Positions 1-8,327 are shown, numbered from the stretch's first letter. The stretch is 64,000 nucleotides of DNA from Cognatundibacterium rugosum (GCF_014284365.1 NZ_JACOGG010000015.1:1-64000); one strand, 5' to 3'. Made by a program: numbers and translations. The notes: generated by a model from the letters alone, not told the origin.

Positions 1-91
1 CTACATCCACTACTATAATCATGACCGTATAAAACTGAAATTAAAAGGGCTGAGTCCTGTTCAATACAGGAATCAGCCCTTGGCCACGTAA
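1..91 (+). CDS. IS3-family transposase (OrfB/integrase core), C-terminal fragment
   Basis: The frame starting at base 2 reads YIHYYNHDRIKLKLKGLSPV and ends at a TAA at 89-91. The YxHYYNxxRIxxKLxGLSPVxYR signature is the extreme C-terminus of the DDE transposase of IS3-family elements (IS150-like group). Only about 29 residues lie inside the window; the rest is beyond the left edge. An imperfect 15-bp hairpin (46-60 with 66-80, 5-nt loop) lies within the last codons and may simply reflect the coding sequence. The element is inserted downstream of orn, pointing towards it. Family assignment is firm; whether the copy is intact cannot be judged. Confidence 0.85.
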   Translation, partial: YIHYYNHDRIKLKLKGLSPVQYRNQPLAT

Positions 92-100
92 CTATCAAGC

Positions 101-125
101 TGTCCAACTAAATGGGGTCACTTCA
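101..125 (+). mobile_element. Right terminal inverted repeat of the IS3-family element
   Basis: Ten bases after the transposase stop, the sequence TGTCCAACTAAATGGGGTCA continues to CTTCA. On the opposite strand it begins TGAAGTGACCCC and ends TTGGACA, the form expected for an IS150-like terminal inverted repeat. The matching left end and the target duplication lie outside the window, so the exact boundary is estimated. Confidence 0.7.
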
Positions 126-231
126 AAAATCGGGTAGCTTTTTTTTCATTACGAAGCTGGGTTCAAGCCAGACTCGCACTCGTACAATGGGATGGACGCG
201 ATTCAGGCGAACGCTAAGAGCAGCCGCCAGC

Positions 232-819
232 TTACTCCTTGATGAAATGCTGACGGTAGTACTTGAGTTCTTCTATGGATTCCACGATGTCGGCCAGCGC
301 GGTGTGCTTCTGGTGTTTTTTGAATCCGGCCAGCAGCTCTGGTTTCCAGCGGCGGCATAATTCTTTGAGGGTGGATACGTCCAGGTTGCGGTAGTGGAAG
401 AAGGCTTCCAGCTTAGGCATGCCGCGTGCCATGAAGCGGCGGTCCTGGCAGATGGAGTTGCCGCACATTGGCGATTTACCGGCCGGTACCCAGACTTTGA
501 GAAAGTCGATCAGGGCTTGCTCGGCATCGTCTTCGCTGACTGTGGAGGCTTTGACGCGGTCGATCAGGCCAGAGCGGCCGTGGGTGCCCTTGTTCCAGGC
601 ATCCATCTTATCGAGGGTTGCATCCGACTGATGAATCGCAAACACCGGGCCTTCTGCCAGTACATTGAGTTCTGAGTCGGTGACCACGACGGCGACTTCG
701 ATAATTCTGTCATTGTCTGGGTCCAGACCGGTCATTTCCATGTCTACCCAGATCAGATTGAGCTCATTGGCGCGCGCTGCTGCTGCGTTGTTTGCTTGCA
801 TATCGGTCGCTTGTGACAT
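232..819 (-). CDS. orn: Oligoribonuclease
   Basis: A 3'-to-5' exoribonuclease of the DEDDh (RNase D/DnaQ-like) superfamily that degrades 2-5 nt RNAs to mononucleotides and, in bacteria using c-di-GMP, also clears pGpG. The start of the fold reads [12 protein letters not shown] (DxE motif I), followed by the second exonuclease motif and a C-terminal HTALADI segment carrying the catalytic His and Asp. At 195 aa it is slightly longer than the usual ~180 aa because of an Ala-rich N-terminal extension. AAGGAAG precedes the ATG at about 6 nt. It diverges from the M48 protease gene with only 24 bp between starts. An IS3-family end lies about 105 bp beyond its 3' end. Relevant here because several c-di-GMP enzymes are encoded in the same window. 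Confidence 0.95.
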   Translation of the reverse strand: MSQATDMQANNAAAARANELNLIWVDMEMTGLDPDNDRIIEVAVVVTDSELNVLAEGPVFAIHQSDATLDKMDAWNKGTHGRSGLIDRVKASTVSEDDAEQALIDFLKVWVPAGKSPMCGNSICQDRRFMARGMPKLEAFFHYRNLDVSTLKELCRRWKPELLAGFKKHQKHTALADIVESIEELKYYRQHFIKE

Positions 820-843
820 AATTCTTCCTTAGCTTTTTTACGA

Positions 844-2118
844 ATGTCACATTTTCCCATGAATTCTGTCAGCTTTTCGGTTTTCTTCATCGGCTTTTTG
901 CTGATTTCTGTGTGCTTGCAGTTCTGGCTCAGCGCACGCCATATCCGCCACATCCTGAGCAAACGCGATAGCGTGCCAGCGCAATTCGCGGAAAAAATCA
1001 GTCTGGCAGCGCATCAGAAAGCGGCCGACTACACCGTGACCAAGACCAAGCTGGGCTTGTTGATGCTGATGCTGAATGTGCCCGTGTTATTGGGCTTCAC
1101 GCTGTTTGGAGGGCTGCAATGGCTGTCAGTCACGATTGCGGGTATCACCGGGCCGGGCATGCTGTATCAACTCAGCCTGTTTGCCGCATTTGCGCTGATT
1201 ACGGGTGTGCTCGATTTGCCATTTGCTTACTATTCGCAATTTGTGGTCGAAGAAAAGTTTGGCTTTAACAAAATGACACGCTCGCTGTTTGTGCGGGATC
1301 TGATCAAAAGCAGTCTGTTGGGCGCAGCGATAGGCGCACCGCTGTTGTGGCTGGTGCTGACACTGATGGCCTCTGCCGGTGATCTGTGGTGGCTGTACAC
1401 CTGGATCGCATTGATGGCATTTCTATTTCTTAGAATTCAACTTTACCCAACATTCATCGCGCCCTTATTCAATCGCTTCACCCCACTGGAAGATGACAGC
1501 TTGCGCAGCCGTATTGAAGGCTTAATGGCCAGAGTCGGCTTTGCTTCCAAGGGTTTGTTTGTGATGGATGGCTCTAAGCGCAGTGCGCATGGCAATGCCT
1601 ATTTCTCAGGCTTTGGTGCAGCGAAGCGCATCGTGTTTTTCGATACCCTGATCGAAAAACTGAGCCCGGCAGAAATCGAAGCCGTGCTGGCGCATGAACT
1701 GGGCCATTTCAAACTGCGTCACATCGTCAAACGTATCGGCGTGATGTTTGTTTTTTCACTGGGTTTTCTGGCTTTGCTCGGCTATCTGAAGCAACAGGTA
1801 TGGTTCTATACCGGCCTGGGCGTTGATCCGCTGTTACTGGCGCAAAATGATGCGATGGCACTGTTGCTGTTTATGCTGGTTCTGCCGGTATTTACTTTCC
1901 TGCTGTCTCCATTGGCGGCGATCAGCTCGCGCAAGCATGAATTTGAAGCCGATGCCTTTGCCGCTCAACATGCAAGTGCGCAGGATCTGATTACGGCACT
2001 GGTCAAAATGTATGACGATAACGCCTCCACGCTGACGCCCGACCCTTTACACTCTGCATTCTATGACTCCCACCCACCGGCCGCGATCCGTATCCAGCAT
2101 TTGCTGGCCGCACAGTGA
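844..2118 (+). CDS. M48-family zinc metallopeptidase (Ste24/CAAX-protease type)
   Basis: Integral membrane protease of 424 aa. The zinc-binding HELGH motif lies at about residues 284-288 and a downstream EFEAD segment (about 366-370) supplies the third ligand. Hydrophobic segments near residues 10-30, 70-130, 155-200, 300-320 and 340-360 match the Ste24/CAAX prenyl protease 1 topology, and the N-terminal peptidase_M48_N region is present. Family knowledge: members cleave hydrophobic or membrane proteins; the bacterial substrate is not known. The start at 844 lacks a clear ribosome-binding site and an ATG at 859 is possible. It is followed 28 bp later by phhB and then rsgA, apparently one transcription unit. 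Confidence 0.9.
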   Translation: MSHFPMNSVSFSVFFIGFLLISVCLQFWLSARHIRHILSKRDSVPAQFAEKISLAAHQKAADYTVTKTKLGLLMLMLNVPVLLGFTLFGGLQWLSVTIAGITGPGMLYQLSLFAAFALITGVLDLPFAYYSQFVVEEKFGFNKMTRSLFVRDLIKSSLLGAAIGAPLLWLVLTLMASAGDLWWLYTWIALMAFLFLRIQLYPTFIAPLFNRFTPLEDDSLRSRIEGLMARVGFASKGLFVMDGSKRSAHGNAYFSGFGAAKRIVFFDTLIEKLSPAEIEAVLAHELGHFKLRHIVKRIGVMFVFSLGFLALLGYLKQQVWFYTGLGVDPLLLAQNDAMALLLFMLVLPVFTFLLSPLAAISSRKHEFEADAFAAQHASAQDLITALVKMYDDNASTLTPDPLHSAFYDSHPPAAIRIQHLLAAQ

Positions 2119-2152
2119 AGCGCAGCCCTGATACTACTTTGAAGGAATGATG

Positions 2153-2500
2153 ATGAAAACAGCCGACTTACTCGCACTCAAATCCCAGCACACAGAAACC
2201 GGACTGGCAGATGCGGAACTCAGCGCTTACTTTGCTGCGACACCGGGCTGGAGCCAGGACGGCCCGCGCATCGTGAAGACCTATCAGTTCAAAAATTATT
2301 ATGAAACCCTGGCTTTCATCAATGCAATCGCCTATGTGATCCACGCAGAAGATCACCATCCTGAACTGGTGGTCACCTATAACCGCTGTGTGATCCGTTT
2401 CGACACCCATACCGTGAACGACGGCAAAGGCGGCATTTCGGTCAATGACTTTATTTGCGCGGCCAAGGTTGACGCGATTTTTGAGCAAAGCTTTTCCTGA
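2153..2500 (+). CDS. phhB: Pterin-4a-carbinolamine dehydratase
   Basis: Dehydrates 4a-hydroxytetrahydrobiopterin during pterin cofactor recycling and is the usual partner of phenylalanine hydroxylase. The protein is about 115 aa with the family motif [16 protein letters not shown], containing the catalytic histidines, and a C-terminal [14 protein letters not shown] segment. Three ATG codons occur in a row (2147, 2150, 2153); GAAGGA at 2141-2146 gives the best spacing to the third, so that start is preferred. The stop overlaps the rsgA start in TGATG, suggesting translational coupling. No phenylalanine hydroxylase gene is seen in the window. Confidence 0.93.
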   Translation: MKTADLLALKSQHTETGLADAELSAYFAATPGWSQDGPRIVKTYQFKNYYETLAFINAIAYVIHAEDHHPELVVTYNRCVIRFDTHTVNDGKGGISVNDFICAAKVDAIFEQSFS

Positions 2501-3405
2501 TGGCGCACTTACAAGGACTGGTCATCGCCGCGCATGGCCGGCATTATCTGATACAGGCGGAACTGGATGGCGAGCAGCATAAGCTGCACTGCGTCACGCG
2601 TGGAAAAAAAAGCGATGTGTCGGTCGGCGACGTGGTGGAGTTTGCACTGACCTCGAAAAATCAGGGTGTGATCGAAGCTATCACTACGCGGAAAACCTTG
2701 CTATATCGATCCGATCAGTACAAATCCAAAATGTTGGCAGCCAATCTGACGCAATTGCTGATCGTGATCGCGACTGAACCCAGCTTCAGCGATGATCTGG
2801 TCTCGCGCGCACTGGTCGCGGCGGAATCGGCTGGTATACAGCCTGTGCTGATACTGAATAAAACTGATGTCACCGCCTCCCTCGATAAGGCCAGGGAGCG
2901 CGCCGGACTGTACTCGAGGCTGGGCTATCCTGTGCATGAGGTATCAGCCAAAGAACAGCCTGAAGCAACCCGCGTGTTGTTGGAAACGCTGACACGTGGT
3001 CAAAGCACTATCCTGATCGGTCAATCCGGCATGGGTAAATCTTCGCTGATTAATTTGCTGATCCCGGATGCCGATATCGCCACCCGTGAAATTTCAGCTG
3101 CGCTGGATACCGGCAAGCACACCACCACTTTCACCCGCCTGTATCAGCTCGACGCACAATCCTATGTGATTGATTCACCAGGCTTTCAGGAGTTTGGTCT
3201 GCATCATTTGAGCGAAGGCATGTTGGAACGGGCCTTCCCAGAATTTGTGCCACATCTGGGCAAATGCCGCTTCTATAACTGCCACCACCACACTGAACCC
3301 GGCTGCGCCATCCTGGCCGCGATCAGCAATGGCGAAATCAGCAGCATGCGCCACGAGCTATTCGAGCAACTGGTACACGAATCGAAGCAAACTGTCGGGT
3401 ATTGA
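2500..3405 (+). CDS. rsgA: Ribosome small subunit-dependent GTPase A
   Basis: Circularly permuted GTPase that acts late in 30S subunit maturation. The N-terminal OB fold (about 1-65) is followed by the permuted G motifs: G4 NKTD at about 120-123, P-loop GQSGMGKSS at about 174-182, and G3 DSPG at about 225-228. The C-terminal zinc finger reads [14 protein letters not shown] (about 256-269). At 301 aa it has normal length. It starts inside the phhB stop codon and is the last gene of the M48-phhB-rsgA unit. Confidence 0.96.
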   Translation: MAHLQGLVIAAHGRHYLIQAELDGEQHKLHCVTRGKKSDVSVGDVVEFALTSKNQGVIEAITTRKTLLYRSDQYKSKMLAANLTQLLIVIATEPSFSDDLVSRALVAAESAGIQPVLILNKTDVTASLDKARERAGLYSRLGYPVHEVSAKEQPEATRVLLETLTRGQSTILIGQSGMGKSSLINLLIPDADIATREISAALDTGKHTTTFTRLYQLDAQSYVIDSPGFQEFGLHHLSEGMLERAFPEFVPHLGKCRFYNCHHHTEPGCAILAAISNGEISSMRHELFEQLVHESKQTVGY

Positions 3406-3490
3406 GGCGTTTAGCTGGTTCCACTTTGTGTGATCCGGCATGCATACTCATTGTTGGCATGATAGACATCATTGCCGGCTTGATTCAGAC

Positions 3491-3836
3491 AGCGTCATTC
3501 CCGCGCAGGCTGGAATCCAGTGGCGTACCAGCACCAAGACACTAGGGCCTGTTAACATTTAAATTGCGAGATGCGTTCAAGCCAAAACGTGGGCTGGCAA
3601 GGCGTGTGTCGCCGTCAGGGCTGGTGCCCCTGACAAGACACGCAACGCAGTCCAGCACGGGTTTTGGCTTGAACCCGGAGGGAAAGGGGTAAAACAGCCG
3701 CATGGCGTTGTTGCATCCCGCTGACAGTGATCACACTGCTGCGCGGGCTGCGCCTAGCCCTGCACCTGTTTTACCCCTTTCGCACACGTAATTTAAATGT
3801 TAACAGGCCCAGATCCCTGCCTGCACAGGGAAGACG
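3491..3836. repeat. REP-like hairpin repeat split by an inserted palindromic element
   Basis: The left arm at 3491-3520 (CGTCATTCCCGCGCAGGC...) and right arm at 3811-3836 (...GCCTGCACAGGGAAGACG) are imperfect reverse complements, as in the common CGTCATTCCCGCG-type intergenic hairpin repeats. Between the arms sit about 24 bp of spacer and then the 266-bp palindromic element at 3545-3810. The simplest reading is an older hairpin repeat interrupted by a second repeat. The pairing is seen directly; the insertion order is inferred. Confidence 0.6.
3545..3810. repeat. 266-bp MITE-like element with 21-bp perfect terminal inverted repeats
   Basis: The ends are exact inverted repeats of 21 bp: 3545-3565 (GGGCCTGTTAACATTTAAAT...) and 3790-3810 (...ATTTAAATGTTAACAGGCCC). 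Inside are further nested stems: TCAAGCCAAAAC near 3577 pairs with GTTTTGGCTTGA near 3660, a GTCAGGG/CCCTGAC hairpin lies near 3615-3640, and AAAGGGGTAAAACAG near 3683 pairs with CTGTTTTACCCCTTT near 3767. No reading frame of note is present. It resembles a non-autonomous mobile or structured repeat. No clear target-site duplication is visible beyond a possible single A. Confidence 0.75.
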
Positions 3837-3878
3837 AATTTTAGTGCATCAGTATTTGGATCGAAGGTGCTCGCATTA

Positions 3879-5024
3879 TCAGAGCTTACCCTGACGCAGA
3901 CGTTCAAACCAGGCGCGTTCTTTGGGCTCAAACGGGCGTTGTATCATGCGTTCCGGGATTTCCCACAACACCAGCTTGGGGGCGTCCTGACTGAATTCCT
4001 TGCTATGAAAATAAGCTTGCGCAGCGCCGTCAAAGGCCCCGCCATCTTTCGCCAGATTCGCAACCGGCGCACCCACATGGCGGCTCAGGAAAGGCACAAA
4101 ATTACCGCGCAGGCTGAACGAAGTACCGATCAGCGATAAGGCAGGTAAGCCGCTGTCACCAAACAAATCATCGCTATGGACCACCACCGGTGCGACTTCG
4201 CTGAGGGTGGTGATTTCAGTCGCCGGTCTGGCCCAGGCTGGCACATCTTCCAGGCTGGAGACTTTGTACAAATCGCCCATGCGTTCGCCTTGACGGCTCT
4301 TCACGCTGTCGGCATTGAGTGGCGCAGCGTCTGAGCTGATCCACTGCTTCTGACGTAACTGAGTCGCGATATATGCGGCCACCGCGTTGGCACCGGCTTC
4401 ATTCCAGTGAGAATCGGTGCGGTAATAACGCTCCCCGGTCACAGCCTGCAGCGGCAAGCGCAAATCCAGCACTGGCACCTGCGCCTGTTGTAACTCGCCT
4501 ATCCACTGATCCATCCTCGGACCAAAAGCAACCGGACGATACATGCCACATGTATGACTGCTTTCTATGCGTGCCTTGTCTGGCACCACGGCCACGACCA
4601 ACGGTATGCCTTGCGCTTTGAGCAGTTTTGCCACCTGTCCGACCATCCAGGCGCGTGCTTTGGCGTTCTGGGCCGCACCATCGAAGCTAGTCAGTTCGTC
4701 GGTCAGAAAAAACCAGCCTGTACACCCTGGCTTGACCTGAGTGCCGGTGTCCCGCACCAGGTTCCAGCTGACCGCGCGTTCGGTTGCGGCAAAGGCTTTG
4801 CTGAAGATGAATTTTTCGTTCAATTGCGAGGTCAGCAAACGGGTGGACTCGCCCTGCGCGACTTTTTTCCAGTCAGCCATCTGCGCCCATTTGTCGGATG
4901 GAATTGCGCGCAGCGTCTGAATACCAACGGCAAAACCGCCCAGCGTGATGGCCGCAAACGCAGCTGCCGGCAGGTACTTCCACAGTCCGGCACGTTCAGG
5001 GCGATAGATAAATGATTCACTCAT
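3879..5024 (-). CDS. algJ: AlgJ/AlgX-type SGNH acetyltransferase (WssI-like)
   Basis: Periplasmic, membrane-anchored SGNH-fold protein of the alginate O-acetyltransferase AlgJ/AlgX family, 381 aa. One N-terminal membrane anchor lies at about residues 17-40. The catalytic elements are visible: DSHWN at about 204-208 (Asp/His) and GTSFS at about 300-304 (nucleophilic Ser). In alginate and Wss systems such proteins move acetyl groups delivered by the MBOAT partner onto the polysaccharide. It starts 9 bp after the MBOAT gene and is the last gene of the four-gene cassette. No alginate polymerase genes are in the window, so a different polymer is likely; cellulose is the obvious candidate given the bcs locus, but this is inference. 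Confidence 0.88.
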   Translation of the reverse strand: MSESFIYRPERAGLWKYLPAAAFAAITLGGFAVGIQTLRAIPSDKWAQMADWKKVAQGESTRLLTSQLNEKFIFSKAFAATERAVSWNLVRDTGTQVKPGCTGWFFLTDELTSFDGAAQNAKARAWMVGQVAKLLKAQGIPLVVAVVPDKARIESSHTCGMYRPVAFGPRMDQWIGELQQAQVPVLDLRLPLQAVTGERYYRTDSHWNEAGANAVAAYIATQLRQKQWISSDAAPLNADSVKSRQGERMGDLYKVSSLEDVPAWARPATEITTLSEVAPVVVHSDDLFGDSGLPALSLIGTSFSLRGNFVPFLSRHVGAPVANLAKDGGAFDGAAQAYFHSKEFSQDAPKLVLWEIPERMIQRPFEPKERAWFERLRQGKL

Positions 5025-5033
5025 ATCAGCCTC

Positions 5034-6431
5034 TTAAAACTGAAAATACAGGAAGGGAACGGCCTTCTGACCCGCCAGCACAATCACGCCGTAGCAGAAA
5101 GTCAGCACTGGCCACAGCATGCTCCAGCTCATTACACCGAGACCGCCGCGTTTGGCGACCGGTGTGGCGGGATAGACGACGCACAGCAAGCCAATAAAAA
5201 AAGTCAGAATAATCATAGGACGCAGCGCCAGGATCACTTCATCCTGGATGCCAAAGCCGTGCAAGCCGAGCTGACCGGCCCACATGCCCAGTGCGCTGTC
5301 AAAACCGCTGGCACGGAAGATCGTCCAGGCGAACATCACGGTCAGCATGGTCAATGCTCGCGAGGCATAATCCGGCATGGATAAACCACGCTGGGTAAAC
5401 GCACGGTCACAGCACAAGGCCGTGCCCTGAATAATGCCCCAGATCAGATAATTCCAGTTATCGCCACCATGCCACAAACCACCTATCGCCATGGTCAGCA
5501 TCAGATTGACATAGGTGCGTAACGGTCCCTGACGATTCCCACCCAGGCTGATATACAGATAATCCCTTAACCAGGACGACAAAGTCTGATGCCAGCGGCG
5601 CCAGAAATCCTGTATCGATACCGCCAGATACGGATTGTTGAAATTCTCTTCGAAATGAAAGCCCAGCATCAGCCCGAGGCCGATCGCCATCGCACTATAA
5701 CCGGCAAAATCAAAATACAGTTGTAAGGTATAGGCGATGCAACCTACCCAGGCATCCCAGAAGCCAGGGTGTTTGAGGCCGAAACACAGTGCAACCACCG
5801 GTGCCAGCGTATCGGCGATCAGCACCTTCATGGAAAAACCGATCATGAAGCGACGCACACCTAAGGAGAACTTCTCCATTGAAAACACGCGTTCACGCAA
5901 TTCCTTGTCGATGACTTTGTAACGCACGATAGGCCCGGCGATCAAATGCGGGAACATCGCCATATAGGCTGAGAACGCCAGCACATCATACTGCGCCGGC
6001 ACCACCTTGCGCCGTACGTCCACCACATAGGAAATCGCGTGCAATACCGTGAATGACAAGGCGATGGGCAGCATCACATGTTCCCAAGGCAGTGCTTCCA
6101 TCTGGCGTCCGGTCAGGAATTCATTGAGTGTGGACACCAGCATATTGGTGTACTTGTACCAGACCAGCGAAGCGAGGTTGAGCACGATGGTCCACGCCAT
6201 CCAGCGCGTTTTCCATTTCTCGTCCTGGCTCTTATCGATCAGAATCGCTGCACCCCAGGCCAACAGGGTCAGCGCGATAATCAGGATCAGGAACTTGGGC
6301 GTCCACCAGGCATAGAAAATCCAGCTGCCGACCAGCAGCGTATGGTTGCGGTAGTTCTGCGGTGTGACCAGGTAGAGGGCAAAGAACAGGGGCAAAAACA
6401 GAGTCAGAAACTCAAGTGAGGCAAATACCAT
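5034..6431 (-). CDS. algI: MBOAT-family acetyl transporter AlgI (WssH-like)
   Basis: Polytopic membrane-bound O-acyltransferase of 465 aa, about 9-11 membrane segments. The AlgI/DltB-type catalytic histidines are present: RRWHQTL at about residue 281 and GLWHGGDNWNY at about residue 321. AlgI proteins pass acetyl groups from a cytoplasmic donor across the inner membrane to periplasmic acetyltransferases. Upstream by 20 bp is the AlgF-family gene, downstream by 9 bp the AlgJ-family gene, so it is the core of an O-acetylation operon. DltB for teichoic acid is excluded by the Gram-negative context and the AlgF/AlgJ partners. Confidence 0.93.
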   Translation of the reverse strand: MVFASLEFLTLFLPLFFALYLVTPQNYRNHTLLVGSWIFYAWWTPKFLILIIALTLLAWGAAILIDKSQDEKWKTRWMAWTIVLNLASLVWYKYTNMLVSTLNEFLTGRQMEALPWEHVMLPIALSFTVLHAISYVVDVRRKVVPAQYDVLAFSAYMAMFPHLIAGPIVRYKVIDKELRERVFSMEKFSLGVRRFMIGFSMKVLIADTLAPVVALCFGLKHPGFWDAWVGCIAYTLQLYFDFAGYSAMAIGLGLMLGFHFEENFNNPYLAVSIQDFWRRWHQTLSSWLRDYLYISLGGNRQGPLRTYVNLMLTMAIGGLWHGGDNWNYLIWGIIQGTALCCDRAFTQRGLSMPDYASRALTMLTVMFAWTIFRASGFDSALGMWAGQLGLHGFGIQDEVILALRPMIILTFFIGLLCVVYPATPVAKRGGLGVMSWSMLWPVLTFCYGVIVLAGQKAVPFLYFQF

Positions 6432-6451
6432 AGCTGCGGTCCGGTGTCAGA

Positions 6452-7108
6452 TCAGGATGTGCTATCGCGCACGAAGAAGACTTGTTGCGCTTTTTTGGAC
6501 GGAATCACGATCACGCTGTAGCGCTCGCCCGCCTGCAACTGCCCCATATCCACTGCCGCACCGGTATCGGCCTTATTGCACTGTGCCTGCACGCTGAGCT
6601 TAACGGCATTCACCAGACGGCGCTGGGTAGTACCAGTCGCCACATTCTCAAATACCGACGCACCTTTTGCACCGCCATTCAGGCCAGCTGCGGTGCAGGC
6701 TGGATCAGCATTGAGCAAGGAAATGGAAGCGCGATTGGCATTGAAATCAGTAGGTGATTCACGCACGATCAGGCTGTCCAGACCATTGCCTTTATTGACG
6801 ATGGCGATAGTGATGAATTCACCGGGCTTGGCAACGACATCAATCGCTGCTTTGTGATTGCCGACCTGTACCGTAGCACTCAGCTTATCACCGGCTTTGA
6901 CCGGATAAAAACGCGATACGCGATTGTCTGTCTGTGCGCCCAAAGCCACTTTGGCACTGCCATTGACCACGCTGGCTTTATCACTGGCGGCATTTAGAAA
7001 ACGCACAAATGACGAATCCTGACCGGGACCGGTTTCATATAAAGGATTATCCGCATAGGCATTGAGGGACAGCACCAGTGTGATGCAGCTAAGGGCAAAT
7101 TTTTTCAT
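6452..7108 (-). CDS. algF: AlgF-family periplasmic O-acetylation factor (WssG-like)
   Basis: Secreted protein of 218 aa with a signal peptide at residues 1-19 (cleavage likely after NAYA). The mature N-terminus LYETGPGQDSSFVRFLNA matches the AlgF family pattern LYxxxxPxxSAFVRxxNA. AlgF is needed for alginate O-acetylation and WssG for cellulose acetylation; its biochemical role is not settled. It lies 20 bp upstream of the MBOAT gene and 153 bp downstream of the SGNH gene. Confidence 0.82.
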   Translation of the reverse strand: MKKFALSCITLVLSLNAYADNPLYETGPGQDSSFVRFLNAASDKASVVNGSAKVALGAQTDNRVSRFYPVKAGDKLSATVQVGNHKAAIDVVAKPGEFITIAIVNKGNGLDSLIVRESPTDFNANRASISLLNADPACTAAGLNGGAKGASVFENVATGTTQRRLVNAVKLSVQAQCNKADTGAAVDMGQLQAGERYSVIVIPSKKAQQVFFVRDSTS

Positions 7109-7201
7109 ATTAGGTGTCAGGGTTCGGTGGCTTTCCGGTTGCCAGCAGGCTTATCAAGCTGCTTGCAGCTTACTTGCTTCATTACTTGCTTGTTTTATTT
7201 A

Positions 7202-7240
7202 ACAGCCAGTCCCGTCGCGCAGGACTGGCTGGGACTGGCT
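7202..7240 (-). other. Stem-loop between the SGNH gene and algF
   Basis: AGCCAGTCC at 7204-7212 pairs with GGACTGGCT at 7222-7230, and a second GGACTGGCT follows at 7232-7240. In the transcribed (minus) direction either downstream arm could form the stem, and the sequence after it is AT-rich (GTTAAATAAAAC). It could attenuate transcription or stabilise the algF mRNA. No function can be shown from sequence. Confidence 0.35.
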
Positions 7241-7261
7241 TTATCGCGTCTTGAAAATGGC

Positions 7262-7921
7262 TTAACGCTTGATCGTATTGATAATCGCTGGTGTGCTGAT
7301 CGCATTACCGATCGCCGTTCCCCAGGATTTATAACCGGCATTGTCAAAATGCTGACCATCTATCGTGCCCCATTCGCCAGGCTGTGATAGTTTGAGCGAA
7401 TCCACATAGGTGCATGGTGCGACGATTTCAGACAAGTAGCCCGACATTTCTTTTGCGCGCGCATAAGTTTTGTTGAATTTACCGCCCTCTGTACCCCAGG
7501 CTGGGCCTACCCAAACGCAGGCCACGCCATTATTTTTGACGCCCTTAGTCAGACGTGATACCTGCTGCCATATCCAGGTCTTTTGCAGTTCAGGCTGAGT
7601 ATAGCCAGCCATGGTGTCCCCATTCACGACCACCACCAGATTTGGCTTATAGGTTTTCACTAATTCATTGAAAGGACGCGTCATTGCATCCTGACCGGTT
7701 TTCACTTCTACCGGGCCATCTTTCAGGCGCACCGCGCCGCCGCAGGAGGACTGGCTCTTCACCATCCAGTCACCGGCGGCCACGCCGCAGGCGCCAAAGG
7801 AATAGACCACCGCACCTTTATTCATCAGATCATCGTGCAAAGTCGAGATCAGATAATCAGGGGTGGACATGTGGCTATCGCCAATGATCAGGACGGTCAG
7901 TCCGGCTAACAGTGCGCTCAT
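7262..7921 (-). CDS. SGNH/GDSL-type hydrolase (WssF-like position)
   Basis: A 219-aa SGNH-fold protein. Block I is IIGDSHMS (nucleophile Ser at about residue 16), block II GACG at about 43-46, block III VNGD at about 99-102, and the Asp/His pair is in TIDGQHFDNAGY (about residues 188 and 191). It heads the acetylation cassette, the position taken by wssF in the Pseudomonas wss operon, so a role as acetylesterase or acetyl carrier/transferase is likely. Unusually there are only about 13 residues before the catalytic block, so no conventional cleavable signal peptide; an in-frame TGA 12 nt upstream of the ATG rules out a longer start. Ribosome-binding site is weak. Confidence 0.75.
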   Translation of the reverse strand: MSALLAGLTVLIIGDSHMSTPDYLISTLHDDLMNKGAVVYSFGACGVAAGDWMVKSQSSCGGAVRLKDGPVEVKTGQDAMTRPFNELVKTYKPNLVVVVNGDTMAGYTQPELQKTWIWQQVSRLTKGVKNNGVACVWVGPAWGTEGGKFNKTYARAKEMSGYLSEIVAPCTYVDSLKLSQPGEWGTIDGQHFDNAGYKSWGTAIGNAISTPAIINTIKR

Positions 7922-8207
7922 AGTTTCGACTCAAAAAAGTGTGGCTGATTAATCTGATGTATTCCTGAACAGGCAGAGCGTAATTCCTACCCTGCTCTAC
8001 TTCGCTATGCTCCGCTTTACGCTATTTCAACGCAGAACAACGATTTCGGGAAATGCGTACAATTATAAATATGATGCGGTCATTTACTACTGGCAAACAA
8101 GCAACATTTCCGTATTGAATTAAGTTTTTTCACTAATTGACTAGAATCGACCATCTGGAGTAAGTTGCTCCGGTGTGCAAATATACTGACCAAGTCAGAA
8201 TAGTCCG

Positions 8208-8242
8208 TGAATAATTCGTCGAATGTGCATGAATAATTCGTC
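8208..8242 (+). promoter_or_regulatory. Two TGAATAATTCGTC direct repeats upstream of argF (possible ArgR sites)
   Basis: TGAATAATTCGTC occurs at 8208-8220 and again at 8230-8242, a 22-bp period (two helical turns). The 5' half matches the TGAAT half-site of the enterobacterial ARG box and the spacing resembles paired ARG boxes, while the 3' half (CGTCA rather than ATTCA) matches only in part. They lie about 80 bp upstream of a TATAAT. Regulation by an arginine repressor is inference. Confidence 0.45.
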
Positions 8243-8321
8243 AATAACTCATATTCACGGCACTATTACGCCTTAAATTGCTTTTTCCTGAATTTCGTAT
8301 GGGAAAGAGAGTTTAATCCCT

Positions 8322-8327
8322 TATAAT
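8322..8327 (+). promoter_or_regulatory. Candidate -10 element of argF
   Basis: A perfect TATAAT about 50 bp upstream of the preferred argF start. No good -35 hexamer is found at 16-18 bp upstream, so the promoter may be activator dependent or weak. Confidence 0.45.

Noticed and set aside
46-80. Hairpin that could be a terminator of orn
   Set aside because: It lies inside transposase codons, ends beyond the IS boundary from orn, and pairs with a short U run only on one strand; likely a by-product of the coding sequence.
7127-7387. Plus-strand open frame over the algF-SGNH gap
   Set aside because: It is antisense to the end of the SGNH gene and lacks a start signal or known domain.
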